A stretch of DNA of 64,000 nt from Trebonia sp963774945 (GCA_963774945.1 CAVZHA010000015.1:434001-498000), one strand, 5' to 3'; counted from the first letter of the stretch, positions 50,625 through 60,491 are shown. Notes: generated by a model from the sequence alone, not told the origin. Numbers and translations: made by a program.

Positions 50625-52295
50625 CTAGCAGGCCGAGGGGCGGGCCATCGGCAGCTGGGGCAGCGGGTCGTCGAGCAGGTTCTGGTTCCAGACCAGGACC
50701 TGTGACCCGTCGACCGAGTAGGTCTGGCTCGGCTGGCCGTAGGCCCGGATCGCGTCCCGCGCCCACAGGCCCGCGTCGCCCGCCGGGCAGCCCTGCATCG
50801 GGGTCGCGACGAAGAAGTTGGCGTTGTTCTGGGTCGGGTCGTACCAGGAGGTCGTCGACTCCCACGGGCTGAGCGCCAGGTGGTCCCCGACCCGCTTGAC
50901 CGGCACGACCGTGACCTGGTTGTTGCCGTCCACGGTAATGAGGGCGGCGGCGTAGTAGTTGGACAGCCCGAAGCGGAGGTTGTGGTCCCTGAGCCAGGTG
51001 GCCAGCGGCTTCTGGTTGGCCGGAACCGGCACGTGAACCACGTAGGCCGCCAGCAGCAGGAGGTACACCGCCAGGCCGGCCGCCGCCACCGCCAGCAGCC
51101 GGCGCGGGACCGCCCCCCTGACCACCAGCCTGCCCGCGAGCACGGCCCCGGCCGGCAGCACCGGCATCACGTCGTGCGCGCCGCCGCTGGCGGTGACGCC
51201 CTGGCCGAGCAGCGTGTACGCGAGCACGGAGGTGACCAGCATCGCGGTCACGATCTGGGTCACCAGGTCAATGCTGGTGAACCGGCGGAGCGCGTAGATG
51301 GTGGCGACCGCCGCCAGCGCCACCCCGATCAGGTGCGCGGCCGCGGTGAGCAGGGCCAGGTTCCCCTTCAGGGGAAGACCGGAGAAGTCGGCCCCGTACA
51401 GGATCAGGGTGCTCTCCACCGTCACCCAGATGTGGCTTGACAGCGCCGAGACGGGCGCGAAGGACTCGTTCAGCGGGAAGGCGGTGAACCCGCCCATGGC
51501 GCGGATCGTCACCAGGATCAGCTGCGCGATGAGCTCGGCCGCGATCGCGGCGGCGCCCAGGGAGAGGTCGTACCACTGATCGCGGAAGGCGCCGCCCCGC
51601 CGGTAGACCCGCACCGCGCACACCGCCACTAGCGGCAACTCGGCCTCGAGGAGCACGATCGAGTCGTTCATCCGGGCCCAGGCCAGCACGACCGCCACCG
51701 CCACCGGCACCCACCAGCGCGGACGGGCGCGCTCCACGATCAGCCAGGCCGCGAGCACGAAGACCTGGGTGGCGAGATGGTCCGGGTTGGACAGCATGAG
51801 CGTGCTGTTCGCGCCCGCGATCGGCGCGCACACGATGCCGCCGGCCACCAGCGCCCGGACCAGCCCCTCGCGCCCGGTCGCCCGCCCCTTGGCCAGCAGC
51901 GCGACCAGCAGCACGAGCGCGGTGAGGTTGAGCGCCTCGGCCACGCTGAGGACGTCGGGCGCGATCCCGCCGTGCAGCCACTCGAGCACCGCGAGCTCAG
52001 GTATCTCGATCGAGTAGAAGGAGATGTCGGCCACGGTCCAGCCGCGCATCAGCGGGTTACCGTTGAGCATGCTCCACGCCTGCTGCTCGAGCACCGCGCC
52101 GTCTGCCCCGAACCCGTGATGCAGCGCGATGCGCAGGTAGACGAAGAACAGCGCGATCGCGGCGACCGCGAAGCCGGCCGGCCACCGCCACGACTGCGAC
52201 AGCGCCCACCGCTGCGGCGGCGGGAAACCGGCCGCCTCGTCCGCGACCGGCTGCGGGGCCGTGGCTGGGACAGATGTCAGGTCAGGGATGGTCAA
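50625..52295 (-). CDS. Polytopic membrane protein, GT-C glycosyltransferase-like
   Basis: 556 residues with about eleven membrane helices and a soluble C-terminal domain ending with ALWARDAIRAYGQPSQTYSVDGSQVLVWNQNLL. The early loop VYLRIALHHGFGADGAVLEQQAWSMLNGNPLMRGW has the length and acidic residue of GT-C first loops, but no canonical motif is clear, so the glycosyltransferase call is weak. ATG 52295 has no strong ribosome site. The upstream region is unusually AT-rich. Confidence 0.7.
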   Translation of the reverse strand: MTIPDLTSVPATAPQPVADEAAGFPPPQRWALSQSWRWPAGFAVAAIALFFVYLRIALHHGFGADGAVLEQQAWSMLNGNPLMRGWTVADISFYSIEIPELAVLEWLHGGIAPDVLSVAEALNLTALVLLVALLAKGRATGREGLVRALVAGGIVCAPIAGANSTLMLSNPDHLATQVFVLAAWLIVERARPRWWVPVAVAVVLAWARMNDSIVLLEAELPLVAVCAVRVYRRGGAFRDQWYDLSLGAAAIAAELIAQLILVTIRAMGGFTAFPLNESFAPVSALSSHIWVTVESTLILYGADFSGLPLKGNLALLTAAAHLIGVALAAVATIYALRRFTSIDLVTQIVTAMLVTSVLAYTLLGQGVTASGGAHDVMPVLPAGAVLAGRLVVRGAVPRRLLAVAAAGLAVYLLLLAAYVVHVPVPANQKPLATWLRDHNLRFGLSNYYAAALITVDGNNQVTVVPVKRVGDHLALSPWESTTSWYDPTQNNANFFVATPMQGCPAGDAGLWARDAIRAYGQPSQTYSVDGSQVLVWNQNLLDDPLPQLPMARPSAC

Positions 52296-52534
52296 CGTGG
52301 TTCCTCTTGGGTTTCCGAATCAAGCGCAACAGCGGCGGGCCATCCCGGCGCAAGACCACGCGCAACAGTTCATACGCGATTAAGAACGCCGGAGGCCCAT
52401 GAAAGGTTGACAGGTCGGTGTTAACAGATGTCGTTACAGACGAAAAATTAACTACTTCTGAAGATTTAATGAGGAAAGTCGATGAAGAAGCAACTTTTTG
52501 TTGCCAAAACGTTGCACGGATTCATTAGAAATAC
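52296..52534. other. AT-rich intergenic island
   Basis: 239 bases without a gene. Positions 52400-52530 are around 40% GC, far below the surroundings, with GCAAC-TTTTT-GTTGC (a 5-bp hairpin with a T5 loop) near 52487-52502 and ACGTTGC repeated. It separates the 3' end of the K+ channel gene from the 5' end of the membrane protein gene. Likely the membrane protein promoter, and possibly a foreign insert. Confidence 0.5.
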
Positions 52535-53098
52535 CTAGTTTTTGGACGTTGGGGCTCCGCGCCGCTCGCGGGCGAGGTTGACCGCGCTGACGAAGACCCT
52601 GACCCCGAAGCCGAGCAGGATGACGTCAAGCAGCATCTGGCCGGTGACAACCAGTCGAGCGGGGTCGGTCTTGGCGGTGATGTCGCCGAACCCGACGGTC
52701 GAGAACACCGTGACGCTGAAGTACAGCGCGCTGCTGCGCGTCAGCGGCTCGCTGAAGTAGCCGGCGTCTGCGCGCTCGGCCAGGAAATAGGTGGCGGCGA
52801 ACAGCAGCAGGTAAAGCGGTACCACGAGGGCCAGGGTTTCGACCGCCCGCAAACCCGGATAAGCCGATCGGAAAAGATCACGTAGTCTCCAGGTGAGAAG
52901 GGCGGCAAAGACCGCCAAGTAAATGATCAGCAGCAGCACGGTATGCGCGTCGAAGCCCCGGTCCATGGGCAGCAGGTAGTACAGCGCGACCAGGACGGTG
53001 GTGGTCAGCAGCGCCCGCAGGGCCGTGCGCAGCAACAGCGCGCGGCGCTGCCGGGGGGTTGCCTGCCCGACCGGCGGGGCCGGCTTCTGTCCGGTCAT
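52535..53098 (-). CDS. Two-pore-type potassium channel family protein
   Basis: 187 residues. About four membrane helices, with the last pair around a pore loop ALYFSVTVFSTVGFGDITAKTDPARLVVTGQMLLDVILLGFGVRVFVSAV. TVGFGD is a bacterial K+ selectivity filter. No RCK domain. ATG 53098 overlaps the TGA of the upstream ClC gene (ATGA), so the two ion channels are translated together, perhaps balancing charge. Confidence 0.92.
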   Translation of the reverse strand: MTGQKPAPPVGQATPRQRRALLLRTALRALLTTTVLVALYYLLPMDRGFDAHTVLLLIIYLAVFAALLTWRLRDLFRSAYPGLRAVETLALVVPLYLLLFAATYFLAERADAGYFSEPLTRSSALYFSVTVFSTVGFGDITAKTDPARLVVTGQMLLDVILLGFGVRVFVSAVNLARERRGAPTSKN

Positions 53099-54615
53099 AG
53101 GCCTGCGCCTGCCCCCTTCTGAGCGTGGGCGGACCGATCGGCCGCAGCTGCGTCGGCGGCGGCCGCCCGGGGGGCCGGGACCGCCGTCGGGTCGGGCGCG
53201 ACGGCGGGCAGCCAGCGGGAGAGGTGGGCCGAGGCGACCCAGGCGACCACCACCGCGACGATCACGACCGAGATCAGGTCGGTGGCGTCGGAGGCGAGGA
53301 ACACGATCGTGAGCAGCACCGCCGTCAGCGGCAGCCCGCCCAGCATGACGACGAGCATCGCGCCGACGCCGATGCCGACCCCGTCGATGAGCGGCAGGCC
53401 GGGCAGGTGGGACAGGGCGATCCCGGCGGCCGCGCCGATGAACATGCCGGGGAAGGTCGGGCCGCCGCGGAACCCGCTGAGGGAGAACCCGTAGGCCAGG
53501 CTCTTGCAGGCCACGACGAGGAGCAGGGCGCCGACCGACCAGGTGCCGGCGTGCTGGACGAGCGCGGGCAGCTCGTTCTGCCCGGAGAACAGGACCTCGT
53601 CGGTGCCCTTGCCGGTCACCGCGGTGAAGATGGCGGCGAGGCCGCCGATGGCGAGTCCGAGGACCGGGATCAGCGCCTGGCGACGCCCGATGATCGGCTG
53701 CAACTGCAGGCCCACCCGGCGGATGGCGGTGCCGAGGACCGCCGCCGCCAGGCCGATCCCGACCGCCCACAGGAACTCGCCGCCGGTCGGAGTGGTGGCG
53801 GCCGGGATGTGCGGGATGGCGAGGGAGAACGTCCCGAAGCCGGTTAGCTTGTCCAGCCCGACGAAGATGAGCGCGCCGATCCCGGCCGCCAGCAGCCCTG
53901 GCGCCAGCACCACGCTGATCATGCCGCCGCCGATGCCGGCCGCCTCCAGCAGCAGGAACGCCCCCACCAGGGGGTTGACCAGCAGCGTGGACAGGGCGGC
54001 GAAGCTGCCGGCGGCGCCGATGACCAGCACCGCCTGGGCCGGGGCGTCCTTCTTGACCAGATGGACGATCAGCGCGGCGACGCCGCCGCCGATCGCGATC
54101 AGGGGCGCCTCAGGACCCAGCACGGCGCCGAAGATCAACGTGGCGAGGGAGGCGAAGACGATGGCGGGCAGGTCGCGGGCCGCGATCTTCCCGCCTGCCT
54201 TGAATCCCTCGGCCGGATGATGTCCGCCGGTTCCCGGCAGGTAGTGCAGGGTGAGGGCGACGAGCACGCCGCCCACCGCCACCACCGGGACCGGCCACCA
54301 CGGCGGCTGCCCGTGGAAGCCGAGTTCGCCCGGCAGGGTGGTGAAGAAGTACTTCTGGGCGAGGGCGACCAGCTTCAGGTAGTAGTAGGCGATGATCGCC
54401 ACCGGAACCCCGACGACGGCCCCGAATATCAGCAGCACCAGGTAGCTGCGGCTCCTGAGCATGTCGAGGGGGTTCTGGGGCGCGGGGTTCTGGGGCGCGG
54501 GGTTCTGGGGCGCGGGGTTCTGGGGCGCGGGGTTCTGGGGCGCGGGGTTCTGGGGCGCGGGGTTCTGGGGCGCGGCCGGGTCTGGTGCCGGGGCAGCGGG
54601 ATCGCTGGCCGTCAC
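53095..54615 (-). CDS. ClC family chloride channel/transporter
   Basis: 506 residues from GTG 54615. Residues about 8-50 are a low-complexity PQNPA tandem tail. The membrane core follows, with LIFGAVVGVPVAIIAYYYLKL, LATLIFGAVLGPEAPLIAIGGGVAAL (a GxEAP form of the GREGP signature), and SLSGFRGGPTFPGMFIGAAAGIAL (the GxFxP signature). The usual GSGIP motif is not obvious. No CBS domain. GGTGGGG precedes the start. Coupled to the K+ channel gene and divergent from the formate dehydrogenase operon. Confidence 0.92.
   Translation of the reverse strand: MTASDPAAPAPDPAAPQNPAPQNPAPQNPAPQNPAPQNPAPQNPAPQNPLDMLRSRSYLVLLIFGAVVGVPVAIIAYYYLKLVALAQKYFFTTLPGELGFHGQPPWWPVPVVAVGGVLVALTLHYLPGTGGHHPAEGFKAGGKIAARDLPAIVFASLATLIFGAVLGPEAPLIAIGGGVAALIVHLVKKDAPAQAVLVIGAAGSFAALSTLLVNPLVGAFLLLEAAGIGGGMISVVLAPGLLAAGIGALIFVGLDKLTGFGTFSLAIPHIPAATTPTGGEFLWAVGIGLAAAVLGTAIRRVGLQLQPIIGRRQALIPVLGLAIGGLAAIFTAVTGKGTDEVLFSGQNELPALVQHAGTWSVGALLLVVACKSLAYGFSLSGFRGGPTFPGMFIGAAAGIALSHLPGLPLIDGVGIGVGAMLVVMLGGLPLTAVLLTIVFLASDATDLISVVIVAVVVAWVASAHLSRWLPAVAPDPTAVPAPRAAAADAAAADRSAHAQKGAGAGL
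54469..54574. repeat. 15-bp minisatellite in the ClC gene
   Basis: Seven perfect or near-perfect copies of GGGTTCTGGGGCGCG, encoding PQNPA on the minus strand just before the first membrane helix. Unit length is a multiple of three, so copy-number changes would not break the frame. Confidence 0.92.
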
Positions 54616-54814
54616 TACCCCACCGTCCCCTCGAGTTGTGTTGAAGGACGCACGCAACGCCTGACGCGGGTGTCCTGGAGACCTCGTGAGGTTTCCGGCG
54701 TCACCGCAGCGTGTCGCGGTCATTTCTGCCCCTGCAGACTGCAGGAGAAACGGCCGCACGCACCGGCTGCCCCCCGAATCTCACTGAAAGTAGGGGCCAA
54801 CTTAGGATTGGGTG

Positions 54815-57800
54815 ATGACCCGATGGAGTCCGCTGCAGTGGCCGGTCATCCGGCAGGTGCGCACCGGGGACGTGCTCGGGCGAGGGCCGGCGGTGACGTC
54901 CGAGCACACCCGGGCGATGGCGCCCCGCACCTCCACCGCCGACCGCGTCGTGCAGAGCGTCTGCCCGTACTGCGCGGTCGGCTGCGGTCAGCGGATCTAC
55001 GTCAAGAGGGTGGAGGGCGGAGGAGGGCGGGGAGGTCGGCAGAGAGAAGGTCGTCCAGATCGAGGGCGACCCCGACTCTCCCGTCTCGCGCGGCCGGCTG
55101 TGCCCCAAGGGGGCGGCCAGCGAGCAGCTGGTCAACTCCCCCGGACGGCAGACCAGGGTGCTGTACCGCGCACCGCGTGCCCGCGACTGGCAGCACCTCG
55201 ACCCGGAGACCGCCATTGACATGGTGGCCGACCGGTTCATCGAGTCGCGCCGCCGCACCTGGCAGCAGACGCGATGACAAGGGGCGCCTGCTGCGGCGGA
55301 CGATGGGCATCGCCTCGCTCGGCGGCGCGACCCTCGACAACGAAGAGAACTACCTGATCAAGAAGCTCTTCACCGCCGCCGGCGCGATCCAGATCGAGAA
55401 CCAGGCCCGTATTTGACACTCCGCCACCGTTCCCGGTCTGGGAACATCGTTCGGGCGCGGCGGCGCCACCCAGAGCCTGCAGGACATGGCCAACGCCGAC
55501 TGCATCGTCATCCAGGGATCCAACATGGCCGAGTGCCATCCGGTTGGCTTCCAGTGGGTGGAGGAGGCCAAGTCCCGCGGGGCCACGATCATCCACGTCG
55601 ACCCGCGGTTCACCCGCACCTCGGCGATCGCGAACAAGCACGTCTTCATCCGGGCCGGCTCGGACGTGGTGCTGCTCGGCGCGCTGATCAACTACGTGCT
55701 CGCCAACGACCTGTGGTTCAAGGAGTACGTCGTCGCGTACACCAACGCCGCCACCCTCATCAACGAGGACTTCCGCGATACCGAGGAACTCGGCGGCCTG
55801 TTCTCTGGCTTCGAGCCGGAAAAGGGCCACTATGACCCGTCGACCTGGGCCTACGCGGAGAAGGACGGCCGCGCTTTCAAGGACAGCTGCGAGCATGGCG
55901 CCAGCGCTTCTCCCCGCGCGGCCGGCGACGAGTACGGCGAGCGGCGGCCCGACGCTCCCGCACTCGCGGGTGCTCAGGGACGAGACCCTGCAGGACCCGC
56001 GCACCGTCTTCCAGATCCTGAAGCGACACTACGCCCGCTACACGCCGGAGATGGTCCGGGACGTCTGCGGCATCAGCGAGGACGACTTCGATTACCTCGC
56101 CGCCGCGATCACGGAGAACTCGGGCCGGGAGCGCACGACCTGCTTCGCCTACGCGCTCGGCTGGACGCAGCACACCCTGGGCGCGCAGTTCATCAGGACC
56201 GCCGCGATCCTGCAGTTGCTGCTTGGCAACATGGGGCGCCCAGGCGGCGGGGTCATGGCCTTGCGCGGGCACGCCAGCATCCAGGGTTCGACCGACATCC
56301 CGACGTTGTTCAACCTGCTTCCCGGGTACATGCCGATGCCGAGCGCGGGCCTGCACGACACGCTCGCGGATTACCTGAGGGTGGCCGGGTCGAAGAAGCA
56401 GAAGGGGTTCTTCGCCGATACCGACCACTACCTGGTGAGCATGCTCAAGGCGTGGTGGGGCGACGCCGCCCGGGCCGACAACGACTGGGCCTACGACTAC
56501 CTGCCCCGGCTGACCGGCGCCCACGGTACCTACCAGACCGTGACCGCCATGCTCGACGACAAGGTCGAGGGCTACTTCCTGCTCGGCCAGAACCCGGCCG
56601 TCGGGTCGGCCAACGGCCGACAGCAGCGACTCGGCCTGTCCCATCTGAAATGGCTGGTGGTGCGGGACCTCAACCTCATCGAGTCGGCCACCTGGTGGAA
56701 GGACAGCCCGGAGATCGCCTCGGGCGAGGTGCGGACCGAGGACATCGCGACCGAGGTGTTCTTCCTGCCCGCGGCGAGCCACGCCGAGAAGGCCGGGCAC
56801 GTTCACCCAGACGCAGCGGATGCTGCAGTGGCGCCACAAGGCGCTCGACGCGCCCGGCGACTGCCAGAGCGACCTGGACTTCTTCTACAAGCTCGGCCAG
56901 CGGATCAGGGCGAAGCTGGCGGACTCGACCGATGCCGGGACCGGCCGCTACTGGACCTGACCTGGGATTACCCGGCCAGCGAGGAGACGAGGCCAATCCC
57001 GGCGAGGCCAATCCTGCGGCGGTACTCAAGGAGATCAACGGCTATCACCGCGACGGCCCGCAGGCCGGCGAGCTGCTCTCGTCGTACACCGAGCTGCGCG
57101 CCGACGGATCGACCGCCGCCGGGTGCTGGATCTACACCGGGGTGTACGCGGGCGGCGTGAACCACGCGGCCAACCGGGTGCCGCACGGCGGCACCGGGAC
57201 GGAGCCAGTCGCGAGTGGGGCTGGGCCTGGCCCGCCAACCGGCGGATCCTCTACAACCGGGCGTCGGCCGACCCGGCCGGCAAGCCGTGGAGCGAGCGGA
57301 AGAAGTACGTCTGGTGGGACGAGGAGAAGGGCCGCTGGGTAGGTGACGACGTGCCCGACTTCGTGGTCGACCGCGCCCCCGGCAGCCGCCCCGACTCCGG
57401 ATCTCGGCGGGCCGGCCGCGCTCGCGGGAGACGACGCGTTCATCATGCAGTCCGACGGCAAGGCATGGCTGTTCGCCCCCAAGGGGCATGGTCGACGGCC
57501 CGCTCCCGACGCACTACGAGCCGCAGGAGTCACCGGTCGCCAACGCGCTCTACCCGCAGCAGCAGAGCCCGACCCGGGTCATTTTCGCGCGGACGGACAA
57601 CCTGAGCGCGCCGAGCGCCGGCGCGCCCGGCTCCGACGTGTACCCGTACGTGTTCACCACCTACCGGCTGACCGAGCACCACACCGCGGGCGGGATGAGC
57701 CGCTGGCTGCCGTACCTCTCGGAGCTGCAGCCGGAGATGTTCTGCGAGGTGTCGCCGGAACTGGCGGCCGAGCGCGGCCTCGAGCCCTACGGCTGGGCCA

Positions 57801-58174
57801 CGCTCGTCTCGCCGCGCTCGGCGATCGAGGCGCGGGTCCTGGTCACCGACCGGATGACGCCGCTGATCATCGCCGGCCGCACCGTGCACACAGATCGGGC
57901 TGCCGTACCACTGGGGGGTCGGCAACGACGCCGTCATCACCGGTGACGGGGCCAACGACCTGCTCGGGGTCACCCTCGATCCGAACGTGCAGATCCAGGA
58001 GTCCAAGGTCGGGTCCTGCGACATCCGGCCGGCCGCCGGCCGCACGGCGAGCAGCGGCTCCGGCTGGTCGCGGAGTACCAGGCCCGCTCCGGGACCACGA
58101 CCGCGACCGACAACCAGCGGATCACCGATCCCGCCCGCGAGATCGTCGATCCGCCGCCGAGGAGGCAACGCTAA
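54815..58174 (+). CDS. fdhA: Selenocysteine-containing formate dehydrogenase alpha subunit, eleven frameshifts as read
   Basis: About 1,120 residues when joined. N-terminal 4Fe-4S ligands CPYCAVGCGQ and RLCPKGAA; then NEENYLIKKLFTAAGAIQ and ENQARI-U-HSATVPGLGTSFGRGG, where U is an in-frame TGA at 55414-55416, the position of the active-site selenocysteine in E. coli FdnG (QARV-U-HGPTV). Molybdopterin-dependent blocks follow: CIVIQGSNMAECHPVGFQW, GGGVMALRGHASIQGSTDIPTL, FLLGQNPAVGSANG, and the C-terminal YVFTTYRLTEHHTAGGMSRW. Shifts lie near 55016, 55270, 55930, 56798, 56937, 56985, 57210, 57400, 57487, 57890 and 58040 (seven gains, four losses). Its TAA overlaps the beta-subunit ATG (TAATG). 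Confidence 0.88.
55414..55445 (+). promoter_or_regulatory. Selenocysteine UGA codon and SECIS hairpin
   Basis: TGA at 55414-55416, 12 bases, then a perfect stem GTTCCC/GGGAAC (55429-55434 and 55440-55445) closing the five-base loop GGTCT. GGUCU is the SelB-binding loop of the E. coli fdhF element, and its distance from the UGA is identical to that in fdhF. Confidence 0.9.
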
Positions 58175-59227
58175 TGCCGCAGCTGGCCGGACCGACCGAT
58201 CCCGCCGCCGACGCGCGGTGGCCGGACGTCAAGCCGCGCAAGGGCTTCTTCACCGACACCTCGATCTGCATCGGCTGCAAGGCGTGCGAGGTGGCGTGCA
58301 AGGAGTGGAACCAGGAACCCGCGCGACGGCGACCTGGACCTGCTCGGATCGTCCTACGACAACACCGGCGCGCTCGGCGCGAGCACCTGGCGGCACGTCG
58401 CCTTCATCGAGCAGGGCGGCGAGCGGATCGAGGAGGCGCGGGCGACCGGCCGCGCGCTGGTCGATCTCGGCATGCCCGGCGTCGGGCCGCCTGCGGCGGC
58501 CGCGGCTGCGGCCGCGGGCGGGACGGCGACGCTGGCCGGCCCGCGCCGACCGGGACGGCGCCCGCTGGCGCGCCGGAAATGCCGCCGGACACGCCCGAGT
58601 TCCGCTGGCTGATGTCGTCCGACGTGTGCAAGCACTGCACGCACGCGGGGTGCCTCGACGTGTGCCCGACCGGCGCGCTGTTCCGGACCGAGTTCGGCAC
58701 CGTGGTGGTGCAGGACGACGTCTGCAACGGGTGCGGCACCTGCGTCGCGGGCTGCCCGTTCGGCGTCATCGAGCGGCGCACCGACGGCACCGCCGCCCCG
58801 AAGACCGAGCGCGGCGAGCGCAAGGGCGAGCAGCCCGAGGTCCCGAACCTCGGCGTCGCCCAGAAGTGCACGCTCTGCTACGACCGGCTGCTCGACGACC
58901 AGACCCCGGCCTGCGCGCAAGACCTGCCCGACGACGTCGATCAAGTTCGGCGACCACGAGGAGATGGTCGCGCTGGCCAGGGAGCGGGTGGCCGAGCTGC
59001 ACGCCCAGGGGCGGACCGAGGCGCGCCTGTACGGCGCCAACGAACTGGACGGCGTCGGCGGCACCGGATCGGTCTTCCTGCTGCTGGACGAGCCCGAGGT
59101 GTACGGGCTGCCGCCGGACCCGCGGGTGCCCACGGCCGACCTGCCGCGGATGTTCACCCGCGCCGGGCTGGCCGCGGCCGGGATGGCCGCCGCGGCGGTG
59201 CTCGCGTTCGCGGGAGGACGCCGGTGA
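58174..59227 (+). CDS. fdhB: Formate dehydrogenase beta subunit, 4Fe-4S ferredoxin type, three frameshifts as read
   Basis: About 350 residues when joined. Four cluster motifs: CIGCKACEVACKEW, CKHCTHAGCLDVCPTG, CNGCGTCVAGCPFGV and CTLCYDR then TCPTTSIKFG in the corrected frame. A low-complexity Ala stretch interrupts the middle. Near the end AGLAAAGMAAAAVLAFA may be a membrane helix, as in FdnH/FdoH-type beta subunits. Shifts: extra C near 58324, a loss near 58565, extra A near 58926. It passes electrons from alpha to the membrane anchor. Its TGA overlaps the NrfD GTG. Confidence 0.87.
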
Positions 59228-60363
59228 CCACCTCGGAGTACGACAGCGTGCGCCCGCCCGAGCCGGCCGGCCGCCGTCGGCGGGGAGGCCGGGGAGGCCG
59301 GGCGGCCGGCCCGGCGGCGCCGACGGCGCGCGGCCCGGGGGCGCGGACGGCGCGCGGCCCGGGGGCGCGGACGGCGCGCGCGAGGCGGCGATGGTGCCGG
59401 AGGCGGAGTTCACGTCCTACTACGGCCGCCCGGTGGTCAAGGCGGCGCCGTGGGGCCCGGGGATCGCGGCGTACCTGTTCCTCGGCGGGGTGGCCGGCGG
59501 CTCGGCCGTGCTGGCGGCCGGCGCGCAGCTCAGCGGGCGGCTGGCGCTGCAGCGGCAACTGCCGGCTGGCCGCGCTCGGCGCGGTCAGCGTGGGGGCGGT
59601 CGCGCTGGTGGAGGACCTCGGCCGGCCGGAACGGTTCGTGAACATGCTGCGGGTGATCAAGCTGACCTCCCCGATGAGCCTCGGCTCGTGGATCCTGTCC
59701 GCCTTCAGCGGCGGCGCGGCGGTGGCGGCGGCGGCCGAGGTCGACCGGATGACCGGCGAGCGGCTGCCGCTCGGCCCGTTGCGGTCGGTGCTGCGCGTCG
59801 TCGAGGGGCCGGCCGGGCTGGAGGCCGCGGCCTTCGGGCCGCTGCTGGCGGTGTACACGGCGGTGCTGCTGGCGGACACGTCGACTCCGACCTGGAATCA
59901 TGCGCACGACGAGCTGCCGTTCGTGTTCGTCAGCTCGGCCAGCCTGGCCGCGTCCGGCCTGGCGATGGTCACCACGCCGGTGGCGGAGACGGCCCCGGCC
60001 CGGCGGCTGGCCGTGCTCGGCGTGGTCGGCGATCTGGTCGCGACCCGGGTGATGCACCGCCGGATGGACCCGGTGGTGGCCGAGACGCTGCACGACGGAC
60101 GGCCGGGCACGCTGCTGCGGCTGAGCGAGGCGCTCGCGGTCGCGGGCGGGGTCGGGACGCTGCTCGGCGGCCGCCGCCGCGGTGTCGCGGCCGCGTCGGG
60201 ACTGGCGCTGCTGGCCGCGTCGGCGCTGACCCGGTTCGGGGTATTCGAGGCGGGCATCCGCTCGGCCAAGGATCCGCGCTACACGATCGAGCCGCAGAAG
60301 CGCCGGCTGGCCGCCCGGCGCGCGGCCGGCGTGACCGACGATTCGATCACCACGGCCGGCTGA
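59224..60363 (+). CDS. nrfD: NrfD/PsrC family membrane anchor subunit, two frameshifts as read
   Basis: About 380 residues. After a repetitive Gly/Ala/Arg/Pro tail (GADGARPG units), FTSYYGRPVVKAAPWGPGIAAYLFLGGVAGGSAVLAA opens an NrfD-type helix bundle, followed by LEDLGRPERFVNMLRVIKLTSPMSLGSWIL, the quinone-site segment of the family, and LLAVYTAVLLADTSTPTW. Shifts near 59275 and 59556 (extra C in CAGCGG-C-AACTGC). GTG 59224 overlaps the beta-subunit stop. It would deliver formate electrons to the quinone pool in place of a cytochrome b. Confidence 0.87.
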   Translation: MTTSEYDSVRPPEPAGRRRRGGRGGRAAGPAAPTARGPGARTARGPGARTARARRRWCRRRSSRPTTAARWSRRRRGARGSRRTCSSAGWPAARPCWRPARSSAGGWRCSGNCRLAALGAVSVGAVALVEDLGRPERFVNMLRVIKLTSPMSLGSWILSAFSGGAAVAAAAEVDRMTGERLPLGPLRSVLRVVEGPAGLEAAAFGPLLAVYTAVLLADTSTPTWNHAHDELPFVFVSSASLAASGLAMVTTPVAETAPARRLAVLGVVGDLVATRVMHRRMDPVVAETLHDGRPGTLLRLSEALAVAGGVGTLLGGRRRGVAAASGLALLAASALTRFGVFEAGIRSAKDPRYTIEPQKRRLAARRAAGVTDDSITTAG

Positions 60364-60375
60364 ACCAGGAAAGGC

Positions 60376-60478
60376 AGATGGCGGGGGGCCGGCGGCAGCG
60401 CGGCCTAGGGGGTGGCGGGGCCTGGGGGGTGGCGGGGCCTGGGGGGTGGCGGGGCGGGGGCTGCGCGGCTGACTTGGT
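60376..60478 (+). repeat. G-rich tandem repeat after the formate dehydrogenase operon
   Basis: About three copies of GGGGCCTGGGGGGTGGCG (18 bases) after a GGCGGGGGGCCGGCGG run. Followed within 15 bases by the GGACCGTTCG box copy E. No gene. Confidence 0.75.
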
Positions 60479-60491
60479 TCAGCGGGCGTGG

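Noticed and set aside
55413..55835. A separate gene starting just after the TGA at 55414
   Set aside because: The frame containing the TGA continues with conserved formate dehydrogenase sequence, and a SECIS follows; a new gene start there is not supported.
55016..58040. Programmed ribosomal frameshifting in fdhA
   Set aside because: Eleven shifts in both directions at unrelated sequences without slippery sites or stimulators; sequence error or decay is far simpler.
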